Positions 25,749 to 33,823 of a stretch of 44,745 nt of DNA are shown in pieces (the first letter of the stretch is position 1; each line of letters opens with the position of its first letter). Source of the DNA: Cellulosimicrobium sp. CUA-896 (lineage in GTDB: Bacteria; Actinomycetota; Actinomycetes; Actinomycetales; Cellulomonadaceae); the NCBI RefSeq assembly GCF_001942335.1, contig NZ_MKKH01000025.1, forward strand, positions 1 to 44,745. Reading direction: 5' to 3'. The position numbers and the translations under genes were made by a program. The notes beneath the pieces were generated by a model. That model saw nothing but the letters and a program-made list of their open reading frames with translations, ran no database searches and was not told where the DNA came from.

Positions 25749-26600
25749 TCAGGGGCGTCGCCAGTCGTCGGACGTCAGGTGCGACCCGGCCATCGGGCCC
25801 ATGCGGAGCATGCCGCCGTCGACGGCCCAGGACGCGCCGGTGACGTAGGTCGCGGACGGCCCGCACAGGAAGGCGACGACGGCTGCGACCTCGCGCGCGT
25901 CGCCGGGCCGGCCGAGCGGGACGCCGGGGCGGTGGGCGTCGTGCGGGTCCTCGTCCTCCTGCCCGGTCATCGGCGTCGCGATCTCGCCGGGTGCGACGGC
26001 GTTGACGGTGATGCCGTGCTCGGCGAGCTCGAGGGCCGCGACCTGGGTGAGCAGCCCGAGCCCGCCCTTGGCGGCGCAGTAGGGGCCGGCGCCGACGCGC
26101 GGGGCGTGCTCGTGGACACTCGTGACGTGGACGACGCGCCCGCCGCGCCCGCCCGCGATCATGCGCCGCGCGGCGGCCTGCAGGAGCACGAACGGCGCGT
26201 CGAGGTCCGTGGCGAGCACCTGCCGCCAGCGCGCGAGGTCGAGGTCCAGCAGGAGGGTGGAGGTGCCGGTGCCCGCGACGGCGACCAGGGCGTCGAGCCG
26301 GCCGAGCTCGTCGGCGAGCGCGTCGACGGCGGGCGCGAGCGCGCCCACGTCGGTGACGTCGAGCCGGCGCAGGGCGACCCGCGCCCCGGCGGCGCGCACC
26401 TCGTGGGCGGTGCGCTCGGGGTCGTGGTCCTCGTCGTGCCAGGTGAGGGCGAGGTCGAACCCGGCCTGCGCGAGCGCCACGGCGGTGGCGCGACCGATCC
26501 CCGACTCCGAGCCGGTGACGAGGGCGACGGGCCGCGCCGGCGCGCCGTCGGGCTCGCGGGCCGGGGCGCCGGTGCGCGGGTCGAGGTCGGGCGGCGTCAT
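25749..26600 (-). CDS. SDR family oxidoreductase (glucose 1-dehydrogenase/3-ketoacyl-ACP reductase-like)
   Basis: A 283-residue classical SDR. The nucleotide-binding motif is ALVTGSESGIGRATAVAL after a 25-residue polar N-tail. The structural NNAG-type motif appears as VAVAGTGTS, an altered form. The catalytic Ser lies in VVHVTSVHEH and Tyr and Lys in YCAAKGGLGLL. The ending YVTGASWAVDGGM is the conserved C-terminal block. The start gives slightly more than usual family length. It follows the small membrane-protein gene's upstream region and has its own promoter region. Substrate unknown. Confidence 0.85.
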   Translation of the reverse strand: MTPPDLDPRTGAPAREPDGAPARPVALVTGSESGIGRATAVALAQAGFDLALTWHDEDHDPERTAHEVRAAGARVALRRLDVTDVGALAPAVDALADELGRLDALVAVAGTGTSTLLLDLDLARWRQVLATDLDAPFVLLQAAARRMIAGGRGGRVVHVTSVHEHAPRVGAGPYCAAKGGLGLLTQVAALELAEHGITVNAVAPGEIATPMTGQEDEDPHDAHRPGVPLGRPGDAREVAAVVAFLCGPSATYVTGASWAVDGGMLRMGPMAGSHLTSDDWRRP

Positions 26601-26705
26601 GCCCCCAGCCTGGGAGGCGTGCGGTCCCCTCGCACGCGGGGCCCGGTCGCGCGCCGCGGCGGGCCCGCGGGCGGCGCCGAGCGGCGAGCGGGCGCGCCCC
26701 GTGCC

Positions 26706-26711
26706 TACGGT
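26706..26711 (+). promoter_or_regulatory. -10 hexamer upstream of hypothetical gene at 26741
   Basis: TACGGT would start transcription near 26718 and leave a short leader carrying the strong ribosome binding site AAGGAGGGA just before the ATG. Confidence 0.5.
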
Positions 26712-26740
26712 GGCGGGGAACCGCGAACGAAGGAGGGACG

Positions 26741-27115
26741 ATGACGAACGACGCGACGCACGGCACCGGACCGGGCGGGGCCGCTCGCGAGGAGCTCCCG
26801 GTCCCGGACTACGACCACCTGCCGGTCGCGGCGCTCGGGCACCGGGTCCGGTCGCTCGACGCGGGCGGCATCGAGACGCTGCTGGCGTACGAGCGTGCCC
26901 ACGGGGACAGGCTGCCCGTCGTCCAGGTGCTCGAGCAGCGGCTCGCCGAGCTGCGCGAGGGCGCCGAGCCGTCGGGCGGCGACCCCGCGGGCGTGGCGCC
27001 GGAGCAGGCGCCGCCGCCGTCGGGCGGCAGCCCCGTGAGCCCGCAGACGCAGGGCCCGGTGCAGAACCCGCCGTCGCAGGGCGTGCCGACGAACCCCGCG
27101 CAGCCGCGCCGGTGA
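26741..27115 (+). CDS. conserved hypothetical protein with Pro-rich tail
   Basis: A 124-residue protein. Residues 18-75 form a small conserved domain seen in actinobacterial hypothetical proteins: PVPDYDHLPVAALGHRVRSL, then IETLLAYERAHGDRLPVVQVLEQRLAEL, probably helical. The last 45 residues are low complexity, rich in Pro, Gln and Gly. A strong ribosome binding site AAGGAGGGA precedes the ATG. A strong terminator hairpin follows at 27153. Function unknown. Confidence 0.7.
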   Translation: MTNDATHGTGPGGAAREELPVPDYDHLPVAALGHRVRSLDAGGIETLLAYERAHGDRLPVVQVLEQRLAELREGAEPSGGDPAGVAPEQAPPPSGGSPVSPQTQGPVQNPPSQGVPTNPAQPRR

Positions 27116-27152
27116 GGAGCCGCTGAGGAGCCGCGGACGAGCTGCTGAGGAC

Positions 27153-27183
27153 GTGCCCCGGGCGCCGACGGCGCCCGGGGCAC
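27153..27183. terminator. strong bidirectional hairpin terminator
   Basis: Two perfect 14-base arms (27153-27166 and 27170-27183, GTGCCCCGGGCGCC and complement) with a 3-base loop lie between two convergent genes. There is no T-run, as is usual in high-G+C Actinobacteria. Confidence 0.8.
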
Positions 27184-27226
27184 GCGGTCGTGCGGGGCGT
27201 TCGTCGCGGTCGTGGGGGCGCGGCCG

Positions 27227-28360
27227 TCAGCGCGCGAGCCGCTCGACGACGGCGGCGTACAACGGGGGCACCGTGGCGGCGAGGGGCACGATGGCGCCCC
27301 GTGCCGGGCTGGAGGCCCACGCGAGGAGCCCCGTGGTGAGCACGCGGTAGTCCCGCGTGGCGCGCGACCAGGCCCGCTCGTAGGCGACCGGGTCGTCGAG
27401 GTGGCGCACCGCGGCCTGCGCCTGGGCGAGGCCGACGCGCACCCCCTCCCCGGTGAGGGCGTCGACGTAGCCGGAGGCGTCGCCGACGAGGCGCACCCGC
27501 CCGGCCGTGCGGCGTCGGGCGCGCCGGCGCAGCGGGCCGGCGCCGAGCACCTTCCCGGCGGCGGGCACGCCCGCGAGACGGTCCGCGAGCTCGGGGAAGT
27601 CGGCGAGGTGGTCCTCCGCCGTGCCGGGCGCGGCGCCGCCCGGCCCGCCGCGGGGGGCGAGGACCGCGACGCCGACGAGGTCCGGCGCGACGGGCGTCAC
27701 GTACGCCTCGGCGCGGGCCGACCAGTGCACCTCGACGTAGTCGGACCACGGCGCGACGCGGTGGTGCGAGCGCAGTCCGTACCGGGTGGCCGCGGCACGG
27801 TAGGGCGCGCCGTCGAGGCCCGCGAGGCGGCGCACGGTCGAGTGGAGGCCGTCGCACCCCAGGACCCAGCGGGCGCGCACGTGCGTGGCGGTCCCACTGT
27901 CGCCACCGCCGCCGTCGTCGCCGCCGCCATCGTCGCCGCCGGGGCCGGCGAGCCGGACGTCGACGCAGTCGGGGTCCTGGTCCAGCTCGCGCACGGTCGC
28001 GTGCCGCACGCGGGCGCCGGCCTCGAGCGCGCGGGCGTGCAGGGCTGCGTGCAGGGCGGTGCGCCGCACGCCGCGGCCCGGTCCGGCGGCGAAGGCGTGG
28101 TCGGCGTGCCGGGCACCGTCGGCGCTCCGGTAGCTGATGCCGGCGAGCGGGTGGCCGGGCGGGTCGACGCCGAGGTCGTGGACGGCGGCGAGGGCACCCG
28201 GAAGCAGGCCTTCGCCGCACGCCTTGTCGAGGGCGCCGTCGAGGACGGCGGCGCGCCTGTCGACGACGAGCACGTCGTGCCCGGCGTCGCGGGCGTGGAC
28301 GGCCGCGGCGAGGCCGACGGGTCCGCCGCCGACGACGAGGACGTCGACGTGCTCGGTCAC
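27227..28360 (-). CDS. FAD-dependent monooxygenase/hydroxylase of phenolic-lipid cluster (SrsC-like)
   Basis: A 377-residue flavoprotein of the geranylgeranyl-reductase/PHBH superfamily. FAD motif VVGGGPVGLAAAVHARDAG is at the N-terminus, GCDGLHSTVRRLAGL near residue 170 is the DG motif contacting FAD and NAD(P)H, and VRLVGDASGYVDALTGEGVR near 285 is the GD motif. It includes an odd Gly/Asp-rich insertion near residue 145 (GGDDGGGDDGGGG). Its GTG overlaps the upstream methyltransferase stop as GTGA. In Streptomyces griseus, SrsC oxidises alkylresorcinols to quinones within the same gene order; that role is inferred here. Confidence 0.8.
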   Translation of the reverse strand: MTEHVDVLVVGGGPVGLAAAVHARDAGHDVLVVDRRAAVLDGALDKACGEGLLPGALAAVHDLGVDPPGHPLAGISYRSADGARHADHAFAAGPGRGVRRTALHAALHARALEAGARVRHATVRELDQDPDCVDVRLAGPGGDDGGGDDGGGGDSGTATHVRARWVLGCDGLHSTVRRLAGLDGAPYRAAATRYGLRSHHRVAPWSDYVEVHWSARAEAYVTPVAPDLVGVAVLAPRGGPGGAAPGTAEDHLADFPELADRLAGVPAAGKVLGAGPLRRRARRRTAGRVRLVGDASGYVDALTGEGVRVGLAQAQAAVRHLDDPVAYERAWSRATRDYRVLTTGLLAWASSPARGAIVPLAATVPPLYAAVVERLAR

Positions 28361-28886
28361 GGCGCGCCGCGGGTGACGAGCCCGAGGGCGCGCTCCTCGG
28401 CGGGGATGCGGAAGCGCGCGAGCAGGACGGCGTTGAGCACGGTGAACGCGAGCGCGGTCACCCACGCGGTGTGCACGAGCGGGAGCGCGACGCCCTCGAC
28501 GACGACGGCGACGTAGTTGGGGTGGCGCAGCCAGCGGTACGGACCGCGGTCCACGAGCGGGAGGCCCGGCACGACGATGACGCGCGTGTTCCAGCGCGGG
28601 CCGAGCGTCGCGATGCACCACCACCGCAGCCCCTGGCTCGCGAGCACGAGGACGAGCATGGGCCACCCGAGCCACGGCAGGAACGGGCGGTCGGCGAGCC
28701 AGACCTCGAGGACGCACGCGACGAGCAGGCCGGTGTGCAGCGCGACCATCGCGGGGAAGTGGCCCCTGCCGGTCTCGACCCCGCCGCGGGCGAACGACCA
28801 GCGGGCGTGCGGGCCGAGACGACGAGCTCGGCGAGCCGTTCCAGCGCCGTCGCCCCGACGAGTGCCGCGTACCAGGCGAGGCTCAC
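28357..28886 (-). CDS. isoprenylcysteine carboxyl methyltransferase family protein (SrsB-like; frame change near 28810)
   Basis: About 176 residues with four to five membrane spans. The C-terminal SAM-binding region shows the ICMT signature: WNTRVIVVPGLPLV, then RGPYRWLRHPNYVAVVVEG, and the final EERAL block. The frame is lost near 28810; one G restores VSARHARWSFARGGVETG, the family's N-terminal block. It overlaps the PKS gene as GTGA at 28883-28886 and the hydroxylase as GTGA at 28357-28360. In the srs operon the equivalent enzyme O-methylates alkylresorcinol; that activity is the likely one here. Confidence 0.78.
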
Positions 28887-30039
28887 GCGGCCGCTCCCGC
28901 GCGCTGCCCGGCCCGGGCGCCCGTGGCGGTGCTCGTCGGGGCGCCGGGCGCGCCGTCGAGGCGCAGCAGCACGAGCTCGGTGCTCACGCCCGGCCCGAAC
29001 GCCATGAGGACCGCCGGCGACCCGGGCGGGGCGGACGACGCCTCGAGGGTCGCGGCGAGCACGTGCAGCACCGACGCCGACGACAGGTTCCCGGCACGGC
29101 GCAGGCTCTCGCGGCTGTGCGCCAGGTGGCCCTCGTCGAGGCCGAGCGCGTCGCGGACGGCGTCGAGGATGCGCGGACCGCCGGCGTGCACCACCCACGT
29201 GGGCACCTGGTCGGGCGTGAGGTCGTGCTCGACGAGCAGCGCCTTGACGTCGCCGAGGAGGTGGGCGCCGACGAGCTCGGGGAGGCGCGCGGACAGCACG
29301 ACCTCGAAGCCCGTGTCGCCCACGTGCCAGCCGAGCTCGTCCGCGGTCCCCGGGTGCAGCGTGGAGCGGGACTCCACGACGCGGGCGGTGCGTCGCGCCG
29401 CGACGCTCGTGCCGGGGCGGCGGGCGAGGGGGTGCTCGTCGCCCACCGCCACGACCGCGGCGGCGCCGTCGCCGAAGAGGCCGCTCGCCGCGAGGTTGGC
29501 GGTCGAGTCGTCCCCGTGCTGGAGGGTGAGCGAGCACAGCTCGACGGCGACCAGGAGCGCGACGTCGCGCGGCGCCCGCGCAGCAGGTCGTCCGTGCGGG
29601 CCAGGCCGGTCGCTCCGCCCGCGCAGCCCCAGCCGAACGACGGCGTGCGGCGCACGTCCGCGCGCAGCCCGAGGCGCGCGGCGAGCAGCACGTCCACCGA
29701 CGGTGCGCCGACGCCCGTGACCGACGTGACGACGACGTGGTCCACGTCGGCCGCGGCGACGCCCGCGTCGTCGAGCGCGCGCCGCGCGGCGGCCTCGGCG
29801 AGGTCGGTCGCGGCGGCGAGGAACGCGTCGTTCGACGCCCCGAACGTGCGCAGGTCGGCGTACGCGCCGAGGGGGAGCGCGAGGTGGCGCGTGTCGACGC
29901 CCGCGTGGGCGTGCAGCCGCCGCGCGAGCGCCGTGCGCACGGGGTCGTCCGTGAGCAGCGGAGCGATGACGTCGGTGATCTCGGACTGGGTGTGGGACCG
30001 GTCGGGCAGCGCGGTCCCGACCGCGACGAGGCGCGACAT
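28883..30039 (-). CDS. type III polyketide synthase (frame change near 29575)
   Basis: About 385 residues, a chalcone/stilbene-synthase-fold homodimeric PKS that extends an acyl-CoA starter with malonyl-CoA. The catalytic triad is complete: Cys near residue 139 in FGWGCAGGATGLAR, His in VPTWVVHAGGPRIL, and Asn in RRAGNLSSASVLH. The C-terminal LMAFGPGVSTELVLL is the conserved GFGPG loop. The frame is lost near 29575; one base restores it. It heads an operon with a methyltransferase and a hydroxylase and faces a divergent UbiA gene. Alkylresorcinol or alkylpyrone products are likely but the starter unit cannot be read. Confidence 0.85.
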
Positions 30040-30093
30040 GTCCGCATCGTGTCACCGCCGGGACGTTCTCGCGCGGGGACGGTGAAGGCGACG

Positions 30094-30149
30094 GTGCGAG
30101 CGGGGTGCGAGCGGGGTGCGAGCGGGGTGCGGACGGCGGTGCGAGCGGG
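30094..30149. repeat. 11-bp tandem repeat in divergent PKS/UbiA promoter region
   Basis: Four exact copies of GTGCGAGCGGG (30094, 30105, 30116 and 30139) and one diverged copy (30127) are spaced at exactly 11 bp, about one helical turn, between the divergent type III PKS operon and UbiA. It could be an array of regulator sites on one DNA face. Confidence 0.8.
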
Positions 30150-30160
30150 GGTGCCGCTGC

Positions 30161-30166
30161 TAGCGT
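30161..30166 (+). promoter_or_regulatory. -10 hexamer of a leaderless promoter
   Basis: TAGCGT ends six bases before the UbiA ATG at 30173, next to the 11-bp repeat array. Confidence 0.6.
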
Positions 30167-30172
30167 CCCCCC

Positions 30173-31058
30173 ATGCCGCAGCCGCCCGCGACGCCCGCCC
30201 CGCACCGGTCGAGGCCGTCGTCGGCCGCGACCCTGCGCGGCTTCGTCACGGCCGCGCACGCCGCCCCCGCGGCGCTCGTCACCGCCCTCGCGTGCGCCCT
30301 GTCCCTCGGTATCGGCGCCGGCGCGGCGACCACCGCGCTCGTCACCGCGGCGGTGCTCGCCGGCCAGCTGTCCGTCGGGTGGTCCAACGACTGGATCGAC
30401 GCCCGTCGCGACCTCGCCGTCGGCCGCGCGGACAAGCCCGTCGTGCGCGGCGTCGTCACGCCCGGCGCGCTGCGCGCCGGCGCCCTGCTCGCCCTCGCGG
30501 CCTGCGCCGGGCTGTCCCTCGCCACCGGGGTGGTGCCGGGACTGGTGCACCTCGTCGCGGTCGGCGGAGCGTGGGCCTACAACGCCGGCCTCAAGGCCAC
30601 GCCGTGGTCCTGGGCGCCGTACGCCGTCTCGTTCGCCCTGCTCGCCGTGTTCGTCGTCCTCGCCGCCCCCGGCGACCGCGTGCCCGCACCGTGGGCCCTC
30701 GCCGCCGCCGCGCTGCTCGGCGCCGGCGCGCACGTCGCGAACACGCTGCCCGACCTCGACGACGACGCCGCCACCGGCGTGCGCGGGCTGCCGCACCGCC
30801 TCGGCCGACGCGCGGCCAGCACCCTCGCGCCGGCGCTCCTCGCCGCCGCCGTCGCCGTCGTGGTCCTCGCACCGCCCGGCGCGCCCGGCCCGGTCGCCTG
30901 GACCGGCGGCGGCGCGGCGCTCCTCGCTGCCGGCGCCGCCGGGCTCGTCGCGCCCGCCGGCCCCGCTCGCGCACCCCGTTCACCCTGTCCATGGCGGTCG
31001 CCGCCCTCTGCGTCGTCCTCCTCGTGCTCGCCGCGCCCGACGTCGCCCGGGCGCCTGA
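30173..31058 (+). CDS. UbiA family prenyltransferase (frame changes near 30968 and probably 31045)
   Basis: About 295 residues with eight or nine membrane spans. The first Asp-rich motif is NDWIDARRDLAVGRADKP near residue 72 and the second is NTLPDLDDDAATGVRGLP near 190; both bind the magnesium-diphosphate of a prenyl donor. The frame is lost near 30968, one base restoring PRSRTPFTLSMAVAALC. A second missing base near 31045 would end the protein at 31058 as DVARGA; this second event is inferred because the frame otherwise runs on into the antisense LysR gene. It is divergent from the type III PKS operon, so the PKS product is the likely aromatic acceptor. Confidence 0.78.
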
Positions 31059-31079
31059 CGCGACGCCGCCGGCGCGCCG

Positions 31080-32000
31080 TCAGCCCCCGGGCAGCGCCGC
31101 CCCCGCGGAGCGCAGCCCCGCCACGACCGCCCGCGCGCCGGGAGGCGGCCGCTCGCCGTACGTCACCGCGAGCACCCGCCGCTCCGCGCCCGGCAGCCGC
31201 CGCACCTCCACACCCGCGTGCCGGTGCGCACGCAGCGCGAGACCCGGGAGCACCGACACCCCCGCACCCGCCGCGACGAGCGCCTGCACCGCCACGTAGT
31301 CGTCCGTCTCGAACGCGACCCGCGGCGAGAACCCCGCCCGCTCGCACCGCGCCACCAGGTCGGCGCGGCACCGCTCGCACCCCGCGATCCAGTCCGCGTC
31401 CGCCAGGCGCTCCAGCGACGCGGCGACCCCCGGCTCCACCCCGGGCACGCCCGAGCCCGGACCCGGGCCCTGCGCGCGCGCCGTGACCAGGTGCAGCTCC
31501 TCCACGAGCACCGGCACCGCCACCAGACCCTCGACGTCCGCCGGCGAACGGTCGTGCTCGAACACCAGCGCCACCTCCACCGCGCCCCGGCGCAAGGCCG
31601 CCAACGCCTCCGGCGGCTCCGCCTCCACCAGACCCACGTCCAGGCCCGGGTGCGCACGCCCGAGACGCGCCACGACCTCCGGCACCAGCGTCGCCAGCGC
31701 CGACGGGAACGCCGCCAACCGCACCCGGCCCGCGGCCAGACCGGCGAGCGCCTCCACCTCCTCGCGGGCCGCACCCACCCGGCCTAGGATCTCCTCCGCC
31801 CGGCGAGCGAGCAGCAGCCCCGCCTCCGTCAACCGCACCCCGCGCCCGTGGCGCACCACGAGCGGCACACCCACCTCGGCCTCGAGCCGTGCCAGGTGAT
31901 GACTCACCGACGGCTGCGCGTAGTGCAGCGCCCGCGCCGCACCCGTCACGGACCCCTCCCGCGCCACCGCCGCCAGCACACGCAGCCTCGTCAGGTCCAC
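31080..32000 (-). CDS. LysR family transcriptional regulator
   Basis: A 306-residue LysR regulator. The N-terminal winged helix is at 1-60: LTRLRVLAAVAREGSVTGAA, then YAQPSVSHHLARLEAEVGVPL. The effector-binding domain fills about 90-295. The leaderless GTG at 32000 is set by TACGGT upstream. It is divergent from an ammonia-lyase gene with a LysR-box dyad between them at 32021-32035, so it probably regulates that gene and itself. The coinducer may be an amino acid, by inference. Complete. Confidence 0.88.
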   Translation of the reverse strand: MDLTRLRVLAAVAREGSVTGAARALHYAQPSVSHHLARLEAEVGVPLVVRHGRGVRLTEAGLLLARRAEEILGRVGAAREEVEALAGLAAGRVRLAAFPSALATLVPEVVARLGRAHPGLDVGLVEAEPPEALAALRRGAVEVALVFEHDRSPADVEGLVAVPVLVEELHLVTARAQGPGPGSGVPGVEPGVAASLERLADADWIAGCERCRADLVARCERAGFSPRVAFETDDYVAVQALVAAGAGVSVLPGLALRAHRHAGVEVRRLPGAERRVLAVTYGERPPPGARAVVAGLRSAGAALPGG

Positions 32001-32006
32001 CCGCCC

Positions 32007-32012
32007 ACCGTA
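32007..32012 (-). promoter_or_regulatory. -10 hexamer of a leaderless promoter (LysR gene)
   Basis: TACGGT on the minus strand ends six bases before the GTG at 32000 and decides that start over longer upstream frames. Confidence 0.6.
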
Positions 32013-32020
32013 CGCCACCC

Positions 32021-32035
32021 ATCGACGACATCGAT
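32021..32035. promoter_or_regulatory. LysR-type operator (T-N11-A dyad)
   Basis: ATCGA-N5-TCGAT is a perfect inverted repeat fitting the T-N11-A LysR box. It lies just upstream of the LysR -10 element and about 57 bp before the dehydratase start, so it suits autorepression and control of the divergent gene. Confidence 0.6.
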
Positions 32036-32091
32036 CGATCCAGCAACAACAAGCATTGGACCGATGAGTCGGCCCGCGGGACCGTGGACGC

Positions 32092-33092
32092 ATGCCCCGC
32101 ACCGACGCCGCACCCGCCCCACAGACACCCCGAGCGCCCACCCTGCGCGACGTCCTCGATGCCCGCCGCCTCCTCGCCCCCCACCTCGACCCCACGCCCC
32201 TCCGCCGCTACGCACCCCTCGACGACGCCACCGGCGCCCACGTCCTCGTCAAGCACGAGAACCTTCAGCCCACCGGCGCCTTCAAGGTCCGCGGCGCACT
32301 CAACCTCCTGCTGCGCACCACCCCCGCCGAACGCGCCCGCGGCGTCGTCGCCTTCTCCACCGGCAACCACGCCCAGGCCGTCGCCCACGCCGCGCGCACC
32401 ACCGCCACCGGCTGCACCATCGTCATGCCCACCGACCCCAACCCCACCAAGGCCGCCGCCGTCCGCGCCCTCGGCGCCGACCTCGTCCTCCACGGCGCCA
32501 CCTTCGACGCGCCCGCACCCACGCCACGGCTCTCGCGGCCGCGAGCGGTGCGCGGCTGGTCAGCGCCGCGAACGAGCCGGAGCTCGTCGCGGGGGTGGCG
32601 ACCGCGTACCTCGAGCTGCTGGAGCAGGCGCCCGACCTCGACGCCGTCGTCGTCCCGGTCGGCGGCGGCAGCGGCGCGGCGGCCGCGTGCCTCGTCGCCG
32701 CCGCGCTCGCCCCGGACCTCGAGGTGGTCGCCGTGCAGTCGGCCGCCGCGCCGGCCGCGCACGACTCGTGGCGCGCGGGCGACCTCGTGCAGCGGGACAT
32801 CCGTACGCGCGCCGAGGGCCTCGCGACGGGGTGCGGCTTCGCGCTCACCCAGGCGGTGCTGCGCGACCACCTCGCCGACTTCGTCCTCGTCGACGACGAC
32901 GCGATCGACCGCGCCGCGGGGCTGTTCCTCACGGGTGCGCGCACGGTCGCGGAGACCGCGGGGGCGGCCGGTCTCGCCGCCGTGCTCGCCGACCGGGAGC
33001 GGTTCGCGGGTCGCCGCGTCGGCGTGGTGTGCACCGGCGGCAACGCGAGCCCGGCGGAGCTGCGCCGCGTCCTGGCGTCGGTGCCCGCGTGA
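32092..33092 (+). CDS. PLP-dependent threonine/serine ammonia-lyase-like enzyme (frame change near 32510)
   Basis: About 333 residues, fold type II PLP enzyme. The cofactor Lys is in ENLQPTGAFKVRGALN near residue 65, STGNHAQAVAHAA follows (Asn contacts PLP) and VVVPVGGGSGAAAA near 195 is the phosphate-binding Gly loop. VGVVCTGGNASPAELRRVL is the C-terminal block. There is no ACT regulatory domain, so it resembles biodegradative or serine-racemase-like members rather than biosynthetic IlvA. The frame is lost near 32510; one base gives FDAARTHATALAAASGA. TTGGAC at 32056 and GACCGT at 32080 form a plausible leaderless promoter. Controlled by the divergent LysR, by inference. Confidence 0.78.
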
Positions 33093-33133
33093 CCCGTCGT
33101 GGCGTCCGAGCGGCACGACGGCGCCCTCGCGCC

Positions 33134-33139
33134 TAGTCT
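33134..33139 (+). promoter_or_regulatory. -10 hexamer of a leaderless promoter
   Basis: TAGTCT ends seven bases before the ATG at 33147. Confidence 0.6.
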
Positions 33140-33146
33140 CGGCCGC

Positions 33147-33767
33147 ATGGCCCGCTACCTCGACGTGCACCCGGACAACCCGCAGCCGCGCGCGATCGCG
33201 CAGGTCGTCGCGATGCTCGGCGAGGGCGCGCTCGTCGCCTACCCGACGGACTCCGGGTACGCGCTCGGCTGCCGCATGGACGACCGCGAGGGCGCCGACC
33301 GCATCCGGCGCATCCGCCACCTCGACGAGCGCCACCACTTCACGCTCGTGTGCGCGGACTTCGCCCAGCTCGGCCAGTTCGTCATGGTCGACAACTCCGT
33401 CTTCCGCGCGATCAAGGCCGCGACGCCGGGCCCGTACACGTTCGTCCTGCGCGCGACGTCCGAGGTCCCGCGCCGGCTGGCGCACCCGAAGAAGAAGACG
33501 GTCGGCGTGCGCATCCCCGACGACACCGTGGCCCAGGCGATCGTGGCCGCCCTCGGCGAGCCCATCCTGTCCAGCTCCCTCATCCTTCCCGGGCACGACG
33601 ACGCCATGACCGACGGGTGGCAGATCAAGGAGGAGCTCGACCACGTGGTCGACGCGGTCGTGGACGGCGGGGAGCGCGGCAGCGCCCCGACGACCGTCGT
33701 CGACGCGTCCGACGGCGTGCCCGAGGTCGTGCGCGTCGGCGCGGGGGACCCGTCCCGTTTCGAGTAG
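33147..33767 (+). CDS. L-threonylcarbamoyladenylate synthase family protein (YciO-type)
   Basis: A 206-residue Sua5/YciO/YrdC-fold protein. The N-terminal block LGEGALVAYPTDSGYALGC and KKKTVGVRIPDDTVAQAIV are the nucleotide and threonine-binding regions of the family. The C-terminal third (WQIKEELDHVVDAVVDGG) matches the YciO branch, which is near the TsaC/Sua5 enzymes that make threonylcarbamoyl-AMP for tRNA t6A. YciO members may act only weakly in that reaction, so I give no symbol. Leaderless ATG; complete. Confidence 0.82.
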   Translation: MARYLDVHPDNPQPRAIAQVVAMLGEGALVAYPTDSGYALGCRMDDREGADRIRRIRHLDERHHFTLVCADFAQLGQFVMVDNSVFRAIKAATPGPYTFVLRATSEVPRRLAHPKKKTVGVRIPDDTVAQAIVAALGEPILSSSLILPGHDDAMTDGWQIKEELDHVVDAVVDGGERGSAPTTVVDASDGVPEVVRVGAGDPSRFE

Positions 33768-33776
33768 CCGACCGCC

Positions 33777-33813
33777 GTCCGGGACACCTCGCCGACGTCG
33801 GTGCCCTCCGGAC
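33777..33813. terminator. probable bidirectional terminator hairpin
   Basis: GTCCGG at 33777-33782 pairs with CCGGAC at 33808-33813 and, inside it, CACC with GGTG, with a bulge. It lies between the convergent YciO and lipase-maturation-factor genes. Confidence 0.5.
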
Positions 33814-33823
33814 GACGCGCGCG

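Noticed and set aside
30094..30149. CRISPR-like array
   Set aside because: Units are 11 bp with no spacers; it is a simple tandem repeat.
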